Positions 21,101 through 29,035 of a stretch of DNA of 64,000 bases are shown here, piece by piece; position 1 is the stretch's first letter; each line of letters opens with the position of its first letter. Position numbers and translations under genes: made by a program. Below the pieces are notes generated by a model. It worked only from the letters and a program-made list of their open reading frames with translations. It ran no database searches and was not told the DNA's origin. Origin of the DNA: Agapetus fuscipes (taxonomy: Eukaryota > Arthropoda > Insecta > Trichoptera > Glossosomatidae). Location of the stretch: positions 9,402,524-9,466,523 of the forward strand of contig OX637343.1 in NCBI GenBank assembly GCA_951799405.1, written 5' to 3'.

Positions 21101-21937
21101 TGTATACATTTTTTTTTAAAAAACCTCACATAAACATAAACCTTGCAACTCTTGCCACCTTTCCCTGAAACTAAACAGAGGTGATATTCGTAAAGTGAAC
21201 CATTGCTTGCAATATGGATGGTAAGCCTCATACCAGCAAGTTAACTAATAATTTGTAAAAGGTTTTCTAAATTTTATGTTTATACTTTTTCAAGATCAAC
21301 TTGTACAAAAACGCTAGACTTTTTTTTGCATTTAGAGCGGAAACATGTTATGCAACGTTGAATTTGACTCAATAAAAAGTAATGTTGCTCCATTATCAAA
21401 TCATGGTTAATAATTCATATATTTTTTAAGTATCAAAATGTTTGCCTTGACTTATAGGTCGGTATGAGGCTGACCACGCATACTGTAAAAAATAGTTCAC
21501 TTTGCCAGTGTCACCCTGTTTCAGGGAAGGTTGGCAAAAGTTGCAGGGTTTTAATTTGCAAGTACCTTCACATGCAGCATTTGTAGCGTGAACTTACACG
21601 TGTCTGTTTATGAGCATGCATTTAATATAAATTTTAAATGTTAATATATATTTGCAACTTGGATTATAGTCAATTCTAAATTTTCTTGCGTATATTGCAA
21701 AGTAAGATAAGAGACCATTTCTCCAAAATGAGCCATGTTAAACCCACTCACATTTTAGCTAATGAGGTGACAATCGGTCAACGTCCAGCTAGAGTCACTC
21801 ATAGAAAAAAGTAAAGAAATTAAAATACAAAAATAACAAAAAAAATACTTACTTATGTCTTGATATTGTCCATTTATTAATTCCAAAAATAAACAAAGCT
21901 CAAGTAAAAGAATTAAAAATCTATTTTTGTACCACAT
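8989..21937 (-). CDS. Takeout/JHBP-family secreted protein A, complete five-exon gene
   Basis: Exons in order are 21937-21853, 20791-20699, 11118-10971, 10181-9904 and 9140-8989. Every junction is GT-AG, the phases are 1, 1, 2, 1, and the total of 756 nt gives 251 residues plus stop, the usual takeout length. A hydrophobic signal (residues 1 to about 23, ending LINGQYQDI) is followed by the conserved N-terminal cysteine pair (CRRNDKNFDNC), GIPELGVASFDP, a central beta-rich part (NLRLTNVYERGW), the family NILNGK motif, and a C-terminus ending FEDLIPA. Takeout proteins are haemolymph or secreted carriers with a tubular hydrophobic pocket for juvenile hormone or other small lipids. The ligand here is unknown. 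Intron 2 is 9.6 kb and packed with LINEs and SINEs. Confidence 0.93.
9508..9590 (+). mobile_element. RTE-A 3' fragment
   Basis: ATGCGGTGTGTCAGTGTGTA to CCTTTGCAGTGG, the last third of the module, in takeout A intron 4. Confidence 0.5.
9650..9894 (-). mobile_element. RTE-A 3' ends: minus copy abutting a plus-strand tail
   Basis: A minus-strand module with (TCTAATCTAA) tail at 9650 stops at GGGGTGACATTGACAT. From 9862 a plus-strand tail (TATTTGCAACTTAGATTATA) ends 9 bp before the exon 4 donor. Confidence 0.7.
9904..10181 (-). CDS. Takeout A exon 4 (central barrel)
   Basis: Acceptor TTTTTCAG, donor TTGG/GTGAGC. It encodes RTDWKNDRIVYTQYFPEKSL through HVSNILNGKSFL. The frame keeps open past the donor only briefly (EHHNL), which fixes the splice choice. 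An RTE-A-derived tail begins 9 bp after the donor. Confidence 0.93.
10272..10570 (+). mobile_element. SINE-B variant
   Basis: Same tRNA-like head as 3398 (GTAGTCTAGTGGTTAACACT; B box GGTTCGAATCCCGG). After AAGCTCGTAAACACCTCTGC it has a different 3' body (CTAGAGACTCCTAATATC), so the 3' part has been exchanged. It lies in takeout A intron 3. Confidence 0.75.
10679..10936 (-). mobile_element. RTE-A 3' end, young copy
   Basis: Full module with tail (ATAATCT)n. It differs from the module of the copy at 7963-8640 at only one position over about 235 bp. Confidence 0.88.
10971..11118 (-). CDS. Takeout A exon 3 (GIPELG region)
   Basis: Acceptor TTCTTCCAG, donor CAG/GTATGG. It encodes GIPELGVASFDPHFAPLVVQ through SKVTKF. 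An RTE-A 3' end stops about 35 bp beyond its donor. Confidence 0.93.
11455..11600 (-). mobile_element. RTE-B 3' fragment
   Basis: The minus strand matches the decayed copy at 5725 (CTGTAACTCTACCGTCATTCC; GCCTCTGCAGATTTG). It is a relic in takeout A intron 2. Confidence 0.5.
12175..12350 (-). mobile_element. RTE-A ORF C-terminal relic
   Basis: The complement reads CTGCCAGCATTGTAAATCAACC and on to CACTCTTCTCGGTCTAGAC, matching the KKWRLICNV to GRPRKVW stretch of 2610-2795, with frame damage. Confidence 0.6.
12412..12662 (-). mobile_element. RTE-A 3' end
   Basis: Complete module of the GGTATGCGGC subtype with a (TCTAATCTAA) tail. Confidence 0.85.
12960..13253 (+). mobile_element. RTE-A 3' end, plus copy after a minus-strand tail
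   Basis: A minus-strand stub (TATAATCTAAGTTGCGAGG) at 12960-12988 is followed by a full plus copy, from TTTCCTTGACTTATAGGTTG to ACTTAGATTTAGATTTAG. Confidence 0.8.
13255..13765 (+). mobile_element. Dimeric SINE-B/SINE-A chimera, copy 1
   Basis: A SINE-B head and body (13255-13508) run through AAGCTCGTTAAAAGGTCGAT directly into a SINE-A head (ATAGCTCAATTGGTAGAATG). This is followed by the SINE-A 3' body (GACCAGCCCCCCCGGGATCT; CCCCTTCGGGGATAACGC). The SINE-A part lacks the segment between its B box and the TTTACTCAGCC body, exactly as in the copy at 50805-51240. Confidence 0.8.
13975..14345. mobile_element. FB-1 foldback MITE with an adjoining variant arm
   Basis: 13975-14112 (AAAACATGGCGGCGTATCAA; AGATCTACC) is an extra inverted segment also found at 60792-60898. 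14105-14340 is an FB-1 element with GAATATCGGCAACATTTGTA pairing with TACAAATATTACCGATATTC. Confidence 0.7.
14450..14840. repeat. Tandem array of FB-1-related units, about 165 bp, 2.3 units
   Basis: TCAGCTGTTCACCTGCGGCC recurs at about 14457 and 14626, and a third, decayed version at 14792. GTATGG, GACAGGTAACGA and GACGTTTAGGTA lie at like positions. The in-frame peptide repeats follow the DNA repeat and are not a gene. Confidence 0.75.
14926..15012 (+). mobile_element. RTE-A 3' fragment
   Basis: AAGTTGCAGGGTTTATG to ACTTCCGCGTATTTGCTCGT. Confidence 0.5.
15133..15400 (-). mobile_element. RTE-A 3' end, diverged
   Basis: Recognisable through the module landmarks (TTTTTCCGACCTTCTCTGAA; GCAAAGTGAACCATTTTTGA). 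Many substitutions make it one of the older copies. Confidence 0.75.
15412..15662 (-). mobile_element. RTE-A 3' end
   Basis: Complete module of the GGTATGCGGC subtype with (TCTAATCTAA) tail, directly after the previous copy. Confidence 0.85.
15775..15990 (+). mobile_element. RTE-A 3' end, 3' decayed
   Basis: Starts TTCCTTGTCTTGTAGGTTG. The end after GAGAACATATACGTAATACA is degenerate. Confidence 0.7.
16590..16760 (-). mobile_element. RTE-A ORF relic
   Basis: The complement resembles the RWFGHxERM to WKDQISEIAN segment of 8616-8326 (CATTCGCTATTTCAGGAA; CTTTCTTCGCCAGTCTTTCA). Frame interrupted. Confidence 0.55.
16773..17115 (+). mobile_element. LTR fragment related to the solo LTR at 32061
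   Basis: TGTTATGTTTTTAAGCAGG, AATGCGGTGAATTTATTTTA, TAAAAAGATCATTCTCGAA and CTAGAGAGACTTACTATTAC parallel the 32061-32658 sequence in the same order. The right part is missing. Confidence 0.5.
17195..17395 (+). mobile_element. SINE-A, old copy
   Basis: Degenerate head (GATAGCTCAGATAATAAATA), B-box area (GATCCGAGCCCC), then TTTCCTGTTTCGG and a SINE-A body. Confidence 0.5.
17401..17660 (+). mobile_element. RTE-A 3' end
   Basis: Complete module beginning TTTCCTTGACTGATAGGTTG, with a TTAGATTAGATTTAG tail. It is followed at 17662-17735 by a minus-strand SINE-A head (GGGATTTGAACCCGAGCTCT). Confidence 0.85.
18485..18715 (+). mobile_element. RTE-A 3' end, highly diverged
   Basis: Module order is kept (GCTGACTCCCTATGTTGTG; CACCATGGTTTCAGAAAAAG; ATTGCAACCTAGATTAGA) but many positions differ. 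It represents an old subfamily. Confidence 0.65.
18775..18960 (-). mobile_element. L2-type 3' stub next to SINE-A fragment
   Basis: TTTTTATATAGCGCC is the complement of the GGCGCTATATAAAT end used by the L2-like LINE at 55738. The minus-strand SINE-A 3' body follows (CCACTTCAGTTGAAGTGGGG). Confidence 0.55.
18990..19190 (+). mobile_element. RTE-B 3' coding relic
   Basis: GAGATGAAAGAAGTGTGCAA then GGAACTGGCCACCCC match the C-terminal codons of 26418-27035 (DEMKEVC..RVKWR..GTGHP). Confidence 0.65.
19200..20290. other. AT-rich intronic stretch, no feature recognised
   Basis: Inside takeout A intron 2. Long A/T runs and no open frame of interest; only a GGTAAGGTAACC stub of SINE-A-like sequence at about 19365. 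Confidence 0.5.
20295..20655 (-). mobile_element. SINE-A, broken copy
   Basis: Body part (CTGAGTAAACCTTGCCGGTA) and head part (GCAAGCATTCTACCGAGTGA, GCTATCGAC) on the minus strand are separated by about 220 bp of other sequence. It ends 44 bp before the exon 2 donor of takeout A. Confidence 0.6.
20699..20791 (-). CDS. Takeout A exon 2 (cysteine pair)
   Basis: Acceptor TTTTCAG, donor AG/GTAAGG. It encodes RILSKCRRNDKNFDNCMKNA, then LNKLNPFFYS: the two cysteines that form the family disulphide, and the helix before GIPEL. Confidence 0.92.
20999..21245 (-). mobile_element. RTE-A 3' end, diverged
   Basis: Complete but divergent module in takeout A intron 1. Confidence 0.75.
21443..21675 (+). 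mobile_element. RTE-A 3' end
   Basis: GCCTTGACTTATAGGTCGG to TTTGCAACTTGGATTATAG, in takeout A intron 1, converging with the previous copy. Confidence 0.8.
21853..21937 (-). CDS. Takeout A exon 1 (signal peptide)
   Basis: ATG in context ATCAAAATG. It encodes MWYKNRFLILLLELCLFLEL and eight more residues, then donor A/GTAAGTA. It ends one base into a codon and joins exon 2 to make AAA (Lys). The 5' UTR and TATA box were not resolved. Confidence 0.85.
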
Positions 21938-22256
21938 TTTGATGAATATTTTTTTTATTGAATCAATTTAAAATATTTTAATACACATTTTCTTTGTTCA
22001 TTTACACTTTTTATGAAATGACAATATCTGAAAACGAAATATTTTTATTTTTATTTTTAAATGTTTAATTAAAGATTTACTTGTCCAAGTATGGAGAAAA
22101 GAGATGTTCACAGTTGAATGGATATTGTTTTACTCGTATGTTCTAAAATCACACACATAACGTTAACTTAAAAAAATGTTGAAGGGGGGAAAAATAAAAG
22201 AGGGGGAGAACATTAGTTAACTTATAACTAAATTACAGAATAAAAGATTATTGTAG

Positions 22257-22512
22257 AATTACTTAATTTATAGGTTGGAATGATGCTGACCACCCATACT
22301 GTAAAAAAATGGTTAACTTTGCCAATGTCTCCCCTGTTTCAGGGAAGGTCGGCAAGAGTTGCAGGGCTTATGTTCATTTGAGATTTGGTTTTTATTTGTA
22401 AGTCCACATGCGGCATGTGTAAGAACGAGCTTATGCGTGTCTGCTTGTGGGAATGCATTTAAAATGAATTTCAAATGTAATATATCTTTGCAACTTAGAT
22501 TATAGATTATTC
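22257..22512 (+). mobile_element. RTE-A 3' end
   Basis: Complete module just upstream of takeout A, with tail TTAGATTATAGATTA. Confidence 0.85.
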
Positions 22513-22607
22513 TAGACTAGTCTCACAAGAAACCGATTTTTGATGATTTGAAAAGTTTTTCAGAAAATACTAAAAAAAACTGAAACAAATTCTATAAATC
22601 TACTATC

Positions 22608-22862
22608 TAATCTAATCTAATCTAATCTAAGTTGCAAGGATATATTCATTCAAAGCTCTCAGATATATGTCCACAAACAAACACGTGTAGTTCGCGCTTA
22701 CAAATGCTGATTGTGTACTTACAAATAAAATCCAAACCTCAAATGAACATAAGCCCTGCAACTCTTGCCGACATTCCCTGAAACAGGGGTGACATTGGCA
22801 AAGTGAACCAATTTTTACATTATGGGTGGTCAGCCGCATAACAACCTATAAGTCAAGGAACA
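22608..22862 (-). mobile_element. RTE-A 3' end
   Basis: Complete module with a (TCTAATCTAA) tail at 22608. It has the AATGAATATATCC subtype end, which is usually joined to the other tail type, so it may be a recombinant. Confidence 0.85.
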
Positions 22863-22879
22863 TACTATCTTATTTATAA

Positions 22880-23105
22880 AGATATATTAACATTTAAATT
22901 AATATTTAATCCATGCCTTCAAACAGACACATGTAAGTTCGCATTTACAAATGCTTCTTATGTACTTACAAATTAAAATCAAAGCCTCAAATGAACATAG
23001 GCTCTGAAACTTTTGCCGACCTTCCCTGAAACAGAGGTGACATTGGCAAAGTGAACCATTATTTACAGCGTGGGAGGTCAGCCTCATACCAACCTATAAC
23101 TCAAG
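22880..23105 (-). mobile_element. RTE-A 3' end, tail lost
   Basis: Module from GGGAGGTCAGCCTCATACC inward to TTAATCCATGCC. A SINE-A 3' piece (CGCTATATGTGTAGCTTAGC) follows at 23110-23185. Confidence 0.75.
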
Positions 23106-23977
23106 GGATTCATGACAACCATAAGTCATGGGGACCCCTATGCGTGTTACGCTATATGTGTAGCTTAGCAGCGTTGCGCTGTAGCTATGTATCTAATATC
23201 TACTTACGTGTAAGTACATCTTCACCTTGTTCACATATGTGTAGTATAAAGCCATCTTGAGCAATTTCGCTGACCATTATATACTAGGCAGTGTTTCAAG
23301 AGAATCCGAAGCCATTTTCACTTTCTATGGGCGCTTGCATCGATATATACGAACTATATGGGCTATAAAAGCAATCCTTTGAGAATTACGAATGCGCTAA
23401 CCCACTCATCATACTAAAATCTAAATTCAGTCTATCGGTAACCTTCCAACTGTCAACAGATGTGTTACCTAATTTGAAAAAAATCCATATAAATGCCAAA
23501 CAGAATATTTTCTAAGCGTGCCAACATGAGATTTTTTTTTTATAATGTCTGGAATAATATTTCATTTAAAAAACTATTTTAAATGATTACGTTAATAAAT
23601 CTATTTTTTATTTGTCGAAATATTTTGCTGCCTTAAAGTTAAAAGTCAAAGTGACGGCTATTTCTAGAACTAGTGATGTTCAAGTATGTAGGTACTTCCT
23701 TATTAAAGTATGTAACTTCTATGCTCGCGGTAATAGATACTTGTGAAAATCATCCCGTTCACAATAATTAGGTCTGAACATTTTTGGATTCGAAATTTAT
23801 CAGATATTTTCATACTTTCAACAACACTAATAACAAATACCGTTGCCATGGTGATTTGATGGGTTTCTATGGTGATATGTACATAGATTGAAGACGGAGT
23901 AGAGACATGTTGCTTACATGGAAAATGACAAAAACATTTCATATGTCGTGAGCGAGACAGCACTATCAACAATGTAT

Positions 23978-24124
23978 GGTGTCAAAGACGTTACATCATG
24001 TCGATTGGTACTAAATCACATTCATAGCCCTTCCATTGAATATACTTCCATGGTGTCAAAGACGGTGCATCACGTCGTTTGGAATCACATTCATAGCCCC
24101 TCTATTGAATAACTACTTCCATGG
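23978..24124. repeat. Two-copy tandem duplication, 74-bp period
   Basis: GGTGTCAAAGACG at 23978 and 24052, each followed by CATCATGTCG or CATCACGTCG, then AATCACATTCATAGCCC and ending ACTTCCATGG. About 85% identical. Confidence 0.8.
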
Positions 24125-24296
24125 GCGCAAGTCAGATCCCATACAAAATGTGTCAAGACGTGGCGCTCGGTGCTCTTTTGTTACACTTCACAATACAAGT
24201 AAAAGTCAAAGACCACTCTCGAGCATGGGCTTCAGTATTCAAGAATACCAGCAATAATGAGCTGAGAGAAAATAAATGATCAAGTGGCATAATATA

Positions 24297-24548
24297 TGTA
24301 TATCGATAACTTACATAAAGGTAAAACCGATGAAAGTTAAATATAAAGCTTACATGGATTTCTCAGATAAATGCACAATTTGCACAAGTGTCAAAATCCT
24401 GTAGTTTAGAAGTTTTACATAATATTTCCTTATAATTAGTTTTATTACTATGAGAAGTTACAACTAACAAAATGTTCAACAAACTCAAATCAGTAAATCA
24501 GCCCTTATTCAGTTTCACCTTTAAGGTGGTGATATAAAATGTGGCGAT
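24297..24548. mobile_element. MITE-Y copy 2
   Basis: ATCGATAACTTACATAAAGG on the left and TTCACCTTTAAGGTGGTGAT on the right form the same inverted ends as 3142-3400. Confidence 0.5.
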
Positions 24549-24549
24549 T

Positions 24550-24630
24550 AAACTTGTAAGCGCGAACTTACACGTGTCTGTTTGTGGGCATGCATTTAAT
24601 ATTAATTTTAAATGTTTGTATACCTTAACC
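24550..24630 (+). mobile_element. RTE-A 3' half, target of an hAT insertion
   Basis: GTAAGCGCGAACTTACACGT to AAATGTTTGTATACC, then the hAT target duplication. Confidence 0.65.
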
Positions 24631-24929
24631 CAGAGGTTCCCAAACTTTTTCAAGTCACGGCACCCTTTGAAATTTTGAGTTTTCTCACGGCACCCTAGTC
24701 ATATAATATCGATCTGTGGTAGGTAGGTATATTTCATATTTGTACGGCTGAATTCTATAAAATGTTTGTATTCATGTATGCACACAAGCTTCTGCTTTCG
24801 CATGAAGACATCTGGCCAGGCAAAATAGGTTGGTGAATTGCAATCCTCTTCACATTTTTTTTTCTTACTTCAGGGGCGCCTCGCGGCACCCCTGATCTCT
24901 CTCCGCGGCACCCACTTTGGGAATCTCTG
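24631..24929. mobile_element. hAT-type MITE with intact 8-bp target duplication
   Basis: TIRs are CAGAGGTTCCCAAACTTTTT on the left and the complement of CACTTTGGGAATCTCTG on the right. CCTTAACC flanks at 24623-24630 and 24930-24937. 299 bp, no ORF. A SINE-C fragment (24776-24855) sits inside it. Confidence 0.9.
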
Positions 24930-24959
24930 CCTTAACCACTTGGTTTTAAAGATAAATTA

Positions 24960-25235
24960 AAGATAACAGGCCGCATGCAGCGAGTGGAACCTATTTATTT
25001 TTACAGGTAAGGGGGCCGGCCTTACGCTAACCACTTCAGTTTAAGCGATGGCTCTCAGCTCCCGAGGGGGCCGGTGCCCATTTCTTGGGAATGCCAAGTA
25101 AACCTTGCCGGTAATTTATTTGAGGCTGGAAATCAACACCAAAACGGGTAATCATTTCTGACGCCCTCGATGGGATTCGAACCCAAGGTCTCAGCATGGA
25201 ATGCAAGCACTCTACGAACTGAGCTATCGACCGGA
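24960..25235 (-). mobile_element. SINE-A, minus strand, near complete
   Basis: The body (CTTACGCTAACCACTTCAGT; CTCCCGAGGGGGCCGG) reads to a head with B box GGGATTCGAACCCAAGGTCT and A box GAGCTATCGACCGG. Confidence 0.8.
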
Positions 25236-25239
25236 ATAA

Positions 25240-25490
25240 CGATTTATCTATAATCTAAGACTAAGATCCTATGTCGTAGAGATAATTACATTGATATTTA
25301 AGTTTAACAATTGATGCATGCCCACAAGTAGAAAAGTTCCTTACGTAGTTACAAAAAAAACCCTAATCTCAAATGAACATAAGCCCAGCAATTCTTGTCG
25401 TGCTTTCCAGAAACCAGGGTGGCATTGTCAAAAGTGATTCAAATTCTAAGAGCATGGGGGTTAGCCTCATACCAAAATATTAGTCAAAAA
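25240..25490 (-). mobile_element. RTE-A 3' end, diverged
   Basis: Tail ATCTATAATCTAAGAC at 25248. Module altered (GTGCTTTCCAGAAACCAGGG). Confidence 0.7.
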
Positions 25491-25529
25491 ACAGAAAAAA
25501 AAACATGTGCATTTTTCCCATAGCATAAG

Positions 25530-25665
25530 GAAGGTTTCACGACCAATCGGCCACAGAAAACTCGTCCACACACATCTCGGCCATGGACTAATCGATCACA
25601 CGTCAGTTCGTCCATATGGCTTTCTGGCCAACGACATTTCCGTCACATACAATATATGGTCAACA
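25530..25665. repeat. Phased degenerate TCGKCCA motif array
   Basis: CGGCCA, CGTCCA, CGGCCA, CGATCA, CGTCCA, TGGCCA and CCGTCA recur about every 14-18 bp. A related GTCCAATTTGTCCATGAA lies at about 25796. Possibly the subterminal repeats of a transposon; no family identified. Confidence 0.55.
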
Positions 25666-25863
25666 AGTAGCCCCACCACAGAAAACTTCAGTAATTATAA
25701 AGGTTTTTTAGGAGAGCAAACTTTTTGTAATGTTGATTTTGTGTACCTGTATTAAAATGTCGTTGACTGAAGAGTTGTGTGAACAACTGTCATGTGTCCA
25801 ATTTGTCCATGAATGATTTGTCTATCAATAAATTATCTTTTATTTGTAATGACTATTATTGTT

Positions 25864-26115
25864 ATTCCTTGACTTATAGGTTGGTGACCTGACCCTGACC
25901 ACCCATACTGTAACAAATGTTTCACTTTGCCAATGTCACTCCTGAGTCAGGGAAGGTCGGCAAAAGTTGTAGGGCTTATGTTCATTTGAGGTTTGGATTT
26001 TATTTGTAAGTACACATTCAGCATTTGTAAGTGCGAACTATACGTGTTTGTTTGTGGGCATACATCTGAGAGCTATAAATGAATATATCCTTGCAACTAA
26101 GATTATAGATTATAG
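25864..26115 (+). mobile_element. RTE-A 3' end
   Basis: Complete module with tail AGATTATAGATTATAGA. Confidence 0.85.
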
Positions 26116-26117
26116 AC

Positions 26118-26400
26118 ATAATTATACATGTCTGCTTGTGGAAATGCGTTTAAAATGTGATTGATGATAATGCGATTTAGATTTAGACACATTAGTATGA
26201 GACTTACTCCCCATACTGTACAAAATGGTTCACTTTGCCAATGTCACCCATGTATCAGGGAAGGTCGGCAAGAGTTGCAGGGCGTATGTTTATTTGATAT
26301 TGGGTTTTTATGTTGTCCACATGCGGCATATACGTGTCTGTTTTTGGGAATGCATGTCACATATATGAATCTCAAATGTAATATATTTTTGTAACTCAGT
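26118..26400 (+). mobile_element. RTE-A 3' ends, short piece plus full copy
   Basis: A last-third fragment (ATACATGTCTGCTTGTGG) joins a second copy starting ATTAGTATGAGACTTACTCC. The hairpin arm is CCATGTATCAGGG. Confidence 0.75.
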
Positions 26401-26417
26401 TTGAGCCGAATGGTAAG

Positions 26418-27035
26418 ATGACGAAGGAATTAGAGAAGCGTGCCAGCAAAGGAAGATGCGTGATAGGAGCGTTTGGTAGAATAGCGAAGAATAAAAGGAT
26501 ACCAAAGAAAATGAAAATGGCGGTACACAATTGTATATTGTTGCCGACCCTGATGTATGGAAGCGAGTCATGGACGGTGAATGAAAGAGAAGTAAATAAG
26601 GTATGCACCGTAGAAATGGCTCATTTAAGAAGTATGACAGGAAAAACACTGAAAGATAGAGTGAGAAACGAATGGGTTCTGAATGAATGCGGAGTAAAAG
26701 AAAGCGTGAAAGTGAAAGTTCAAAGAAGTGTGATGCGATGGTTTGGACATATTGAAAGGATGAATGAAGACCGACTGACAAAAAGAGTGTATAAAGGGAA
26801 TGTAATAGGTAAGCGTGGAAGGGGAAGACCTAGAAAAGAATGGATTGATCAGATAAGTGAGATTGCGAATGAATGGAATTTACAGAGTGGAAACAAGAGA
26901 AGAGCATGCATGAAAAGAGTGATGAAATTAGATGAGATGAAAGAAGTATGCAGGGACAGAGTCAAGTGGAGGCACTTATGTGGAGGTACTGGCCACCCCT
27001 AGAGGAATGGCGGCAGGATACAAGACAAGACAAGA
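26418..27035 (+). mobile_element. RTE-B LINE, 5'-truncated, C-terminal ORF open for 194 codons
   Basis: The frame 26418-27002 encodes the thumb and C-terminal tail of an RTE-type reverse transcriptase. It starts in KELEKRASKGRCVIGAFGRI, continues with ILLPTLMYGSESWTV, VMRWFGHIERMNEDRLTKR and RGRGRPRKEWIDQISEIANE, and ends GTGHP. The palm motif with the catalytic FADD is upstream of the truncation, so it cannot act. The 3' end is GGCCACCCCTAGAGGAATGG with an ACAAGACAAGATTACAGATT tail, unlike RTE-A. Relatives: 5725-5960, 11455-11600, 18990-19190, 48290-48425. Confidence 0.88.
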
Positions 27036-27404
27036 TTACAGATTACACGCATAAAAAAGGAGTGAAAAATTATGATTCCCTGAAACAGAGACGAATGGTC
27101 GACACATTTCACAGATTCGAATTCGAAATTATTTTTTAAATAAAGTTTTGTTGCACATCACTACAACATAAGAGAGCGATTGAAATGTGAAGAAACATTG
27201 AAGGTCGGACCAATTTTTTACTATCGAGTTTAGGCCTGTGAAAATAGCGTTTTATTTCGCCACAACTATAAATTCAACAAATAAAAATTGAACACATTCG
27301 AATGTGTCACAATTTAGAATTAAAGTCATATAAAACAAAGGTGGTAACAACTTTTTTTTAAAAGAAAATAAATGTTTTATTCATTCAATACTAAGTTTCA
27401 CATA

Positions 27405-27620
27405 CAGTGTAACTTTTTGCTGCGTTTTCCTCGAAGGAGTCGCATATAGGGAGTGGAACCTATTTTTACAGGCAAGAGGGCCGGTCTCACGCTAACCACT
27501 TCAGTTGAAGAGAGCGTATCTTAGCTCCCGAGGTGGCTGGTGTTTTATCTTGCGAATGCTGAGTTTACACTTGTCGGTGTTTTTATTTTGGGTTTGAGAT
27601 AAACTCCGATACCGGAAATC
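27405..27620 (-). mobile_element. SINE-A 3' body
   Basis: GAAGGAGTCGCATATAGGG, GCTAACCACTTCAGTTGAAG and TTTGAGATAAACTCCGATAC on the minus strand. The head is replaced by an RTE-A copy from 27630. A separate head stands at 27868-27940. Confidence 0.7.
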
Positions 27621-27629
27621 TTGTGCGGT

Positions 27630-27865
27630 AAATAAGCGACTGACCACCCATGCTGTAGAAAATGGTTCACTTTGCTAATGTCACCCCTGTTTCAGAGAAG
27701 GTCGTCAGGAGTTGCAGGGTGTATGTTCATTTGAGATTCGGGTTTTATATTGTAGGTCCACATGCGGCATGTTTAAGTGCGAACTTATACGTGTCTGCTT
27801 GTGAAAATGCATATAATGTGAACCTTTAATGTTGCATATATTTGCAACTTAGATTAGATTAGAAT
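27630..27865 (+). mobile_element. RTE-A 3' end
   Basis: Module from GCGACTGACCACCCATGCTG to CTTAGATTAGATTAGAATC. Confidence 0.82.
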
Positions 27866-27867
27866 CA

Positions 27868-27940
27868 TCGGCGGGATTCGAACCCGAGCTCTCGTCATGG
27901 AATACAAGCACTCTACCAACTGAGCTATCGACCAGACTCA
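27868..27940 (-). mobile_element. SINE-A head fragment
   Basis: tRNA-like: GGGATTCGAACCCGAGCTCT and GAGCTATCGACC. Without acceptor-stem pairing it is not scored as a tRNA gene. Confidence 0.7.
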
Positions 27941-28004
27941 AAACAAAATTTCCGCTTTTGGTTCCATATAACTCAATTATACTACATGCATTATACCATT
28001 CATT

Positions 28005-28250
28005 GACTAATTGGATGGTATGAGGCTGACCCCACAGGCTGTACAAAATTGGTTCACTTATTCCAATGCCACCACGGTTTCAGGGAAAAGCAGCAGGAGT
28101 TGCATGCTTAATATTCAAGCGAGGTTTGCTTATTTAGTAAATATATTTGTAGCACGTGAAAGCGCGAACTTGCAAGTGTCTGTTTGACGGCGATCATTAA
28201 ATATAAGCCATAAATGTCAATATCTCTTTGCAACTTAGATTATAGATTCC
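28005..28250 (+). mobile_element. RTE-A 3' end, diverged
   Basis: CATTGACTAATTGGATGGTA to TTTGCAACTTAGATTATAG. The hairpin region is CCACGGTTTCAGGG. Confidence 0.72.
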
Positions 28251-28556
28251 TGTAGGTACGACGATGATATTTTTCACTGAATATTACTTTATTTTTTAAT
28301 TGCACAAAATAATACCTACACAACAAAAAACTGTTTTTTTTTAGAATTTTATCTTTCTAACAACACTAATTTAATGAATTGTATTTTTCAAATTTAGAAC
28401 ACTGTTTACTGTTTTTGAAAATTCAAACCACTCGATCGGAACGTCCTCTGCGTCACGCGTTCCCGCGCAAAGTGACCGCCATGTTGGAAAAGCAAAACAG
28501 CTGATTGCGAAAATTGTCTAAGGCATACACATTTCTCATTCACACCTACTGCAATA

Positions 28557-28660
28557 CCAGCCGATGGCTTAGTTAGTAGAGTGACTGCTTTCTGAACTGG
28601 AAGTCTTGGGTTCGAATAAGAGACTTGAGAGAGTGAATTTCCCATTTATAGACTCAGTTC
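28557..28660 (+). mobile_element. tRNA-like SINE head, degenerate
   Basis: GATGGCTTAGTTAGTAGAGT (A box) and GGGTTCGAATAAGAG (B box), then a SINE-A-like AATTTCCC body. Confidence 0.5.
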
Positions 28661-28689
28661 TTCTACCGGTAAGGTTTACTAATCTTTTA

Positions 28690-28860
28690 TTGAAAATGAG
28701 TATGGTTCACTTTGCCAATGTTACCCCTGTTTCAGAGAAAACCGGCCGATAGCTCGGTTGGTAGAGTACTTGCATTCCATGCCGTGAGCTCGGGTTCGAA
28801 TCCCACCGAGGGTGTCAGAAATGATTTCCCGTTTCGGTGCTCATTTCAAACCCCAAAATA
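28690..28860 (+). mobile_element. RTE-A hairpin fragment fused to SINE-A
   Basis: ATGGTTCACTTTGCCAATG to CAGAGAAA (28690-28737) runs directly into a SINE-A head (CCGATAGCTCGGTTGGTAGA; GGGTTCGAATCCCACCGAGG). Confidence 0.7.
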
Positions 28861-28865
28861 AAATA

Positions 28866-29035
28866 AGTATAAGTTCGCGCTTAAACATGCCGCATGTGAA
28901 CCTACAACATAAAACCCAATCAACAATGCAACTCTTGCCGACCTTCCCAGTAACAGGTGTGACATTGGCAAAGTGAACCTTTTTGTACAGTATGGGGGGT
29001 CAGCCTCATACCAACCTTTAAGGCGAGGAATCATT
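28866..29035 (-). mobile_element. RTE-A 3' end, partial
   Basis: First two thirds of the module on the minus strand, fused at its 3' end to the SINE-A body at 28860. Confidence 0.75.
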
